Assembly: GCF_024385605.1 (NCBI RefSeq) | Contig: NZ_JANFOJ010000002.1 | Span: 124,001-188,000, forward strand | Reading direction: 5' to 3' | DNA: 64,000 bases | DNA from: Sporolactobacillus sp. STSJ-5 | Lineage (GTDB): Bacteria; Bacillota; Bacilli; Bacillales; Sporolactobacillaceae | Part shown: one piece after another, positions 63,343 to 64,000 of the stretch | How the letters are laid out: each line of letters starts with the position of its first letter | How positions within the stretch are numbered: position 1 is the stretch's first letter | Notes under the pieces: model-generated | The model's input: only the letters and a program-made list of their open reading frames with translations | Databases searched by the model: none | Told to the model about the DNA's origin: nothing | Made by a program: the position numbers and the translations under genes

Positions 63343-64000
63343 TTGGCTGCAATTAGTGCAAAACAAGTAAAAGAATTACGTGAACTGACAGGCGCAGGAA
63401 TTATGGATTGCAAACGTGCGCTTGCTGATGCAGAAGGCGACATTAAGAAAGCGATCGATGTGCTTCGCGAAAAAGGCATGGCTAAGGCTGCAAAGAAATC
63501 CGGACGTATCGCTGCTGAAGGCTTGGCAGAAATCAAAATAGACGGCAATAAAGCCGTTGCTCTTGAAGTGAACTCTGAAACGGACTTTGTTGCGAAAAAC
63601 GCAGAGTTTAAGGCACTTATTGATGTGCTTGCTCAGCATCTGCTTGACAATGAACCTGCTACTGTAGAAGAGGCACTTACTCAGAAGACGGCAGCAGGTG
63701 AAACGGTAGCCGATACGATTACGGCTGCGATTTCTAAAATTGGTGAAAAAATTTCTTTGCGCCGCTTTTCAATTGTGGAAAAGACTGATGCTGAAGTATT
63801 CGGCTCCTATCTGCATATGGGCGGACGCATCGCGGCCTTGACAAAGGTTGCAGGCGCTGATGAAGCCGTTGCAAAAGACATCGCCATGCATGTGGCAGCC
63901 ATTCGCCCACAATATCTTAAGGAAGATGAAATTCCTGCTGATGTTGTTGCCCATGAAAAAGAAGTGCTGACACAAGAAGCGCTTGGCGAAGGAAAACCGG
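63343..64000 (+). CDS. tsf: Elongation factor Ts (3' end outside window)
   Basis: Nucleotide exchange factor for EF-Tu. The frame from the TTG at 63343 (L-A-A-I-S-A-K-Q-V) stays open to the end of the window, giving 219 of an expected ~290 residues. It shows the EF-Ts signatures [46 protein letters not shown] and [21 protein letters not shown] lies upstream of the TTG. The rpsB-tsf pair is universal in bacteria. Confidence 0.97.
   Translation, partial: MAAISAKQVKELRELTGAGIMDCKRALADAEGDIKKAIDVLREKGMAKAAKKSGRIAAEGLAEIKIDGNKAVALEVNSETDFVAKNAEFKALIDVLAQHLLDNEPATVEEALTQKTAAGETVADTITAAISKIGEKISLRRFSIVEKTDAEVFGSYLHMGGRIAALTKVAGADEAVAKDIAMHVAAIRPQYLKEDEIPADVVAHEKEVLTQEALGEGKP

Overview
The window is a contiguous stretch of a low-GC Gram-positive (Firmicutes, Bacillales) chromosome. 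It matches, almost gene for gene, the Bacillus subtilis interval from priA to tsf. A spoVM micro-gene points to an endospore former. CodY, FapR, PrpC/PrkC, a SigD-headed fla/che operon and a FliY/CheC/CheD chemotaxis set are all typical of motile Bacillales. Several genes found in B. subtilis at these sites are absent (def, rpe, yloV/fakA, plsX, ylqD, sucCD, xerC, hslVU). This, and especially the missing sucCD, would suit a fermentative relative such as Sporolactobacillaceae, but that placement is inference and no phylogeny was run. Every gene reads on the + strand except rpmB.

Region 1 (1-7.6 kb): the 3' end of priA, then fmt, rsmB, the phosphatase/kinase pair prpC-prkC, rsgA, thiN and spoVM. 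Many of these overlap as ATGA, indicating one translationally coupled unit. rpmB converges on spoVM and is separated from it by back-to-back terminators. Region 2 (8.1-24.9 kb): yloU, the L-serine dehydratase genes sdaAB-sdaAA, recG, the fatty-acid set fapR-fabD-fabG-acpP behind a FapR-like operator, rnc-smc-ftsY, ylxM-ffh (signal recognition particle), rpsP-khpA, rimM-trmD, and rplS behind a structured leader.

Region 3 (25.0-34.9 kb): a multi-hairpin repeat-like intergenic element, then rbgA, rnhB, the FliK-like/FlhB-C-like pair ylqG-ylqH, dprA, topA, trmFO and codY. A CodY-box-like palindrome lies upstream of codY. Identical 14-bp palindromes lie before codY and before the flagellar operon.

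Region 4 (35.1-62.3 kb): a complete 33-gene fla/che operon from flgB to swrB. It encodes the rod and hook, the basal body MS-ring and switch, the type III export apparatus, the chemotaxis core (CheY, B, A, W, C, D), the flagellar GTPase/ATPase pair FlhF/FlhG, sigma-D and its modulator SwrB. Genes are packed with short gaps or overlaps. Region 5 (62.3-64 kb): rpsB behind its own promoter and structured leader, a hairpin, and the 5' part of tsf running off the window.

Most of the window is conserved housekeeping and motility. I see no CRISPR array, prophage, transposase, tRNA or rRNA, and no obvious undescribed multi-gene system. The most interesting signals are the duplicated palindrome around codY, the joint local absence of both acyl-phosphate genes, the orphan YlqG/YlqH pair, and the structured repeat at about 25.0-25.15 kb.
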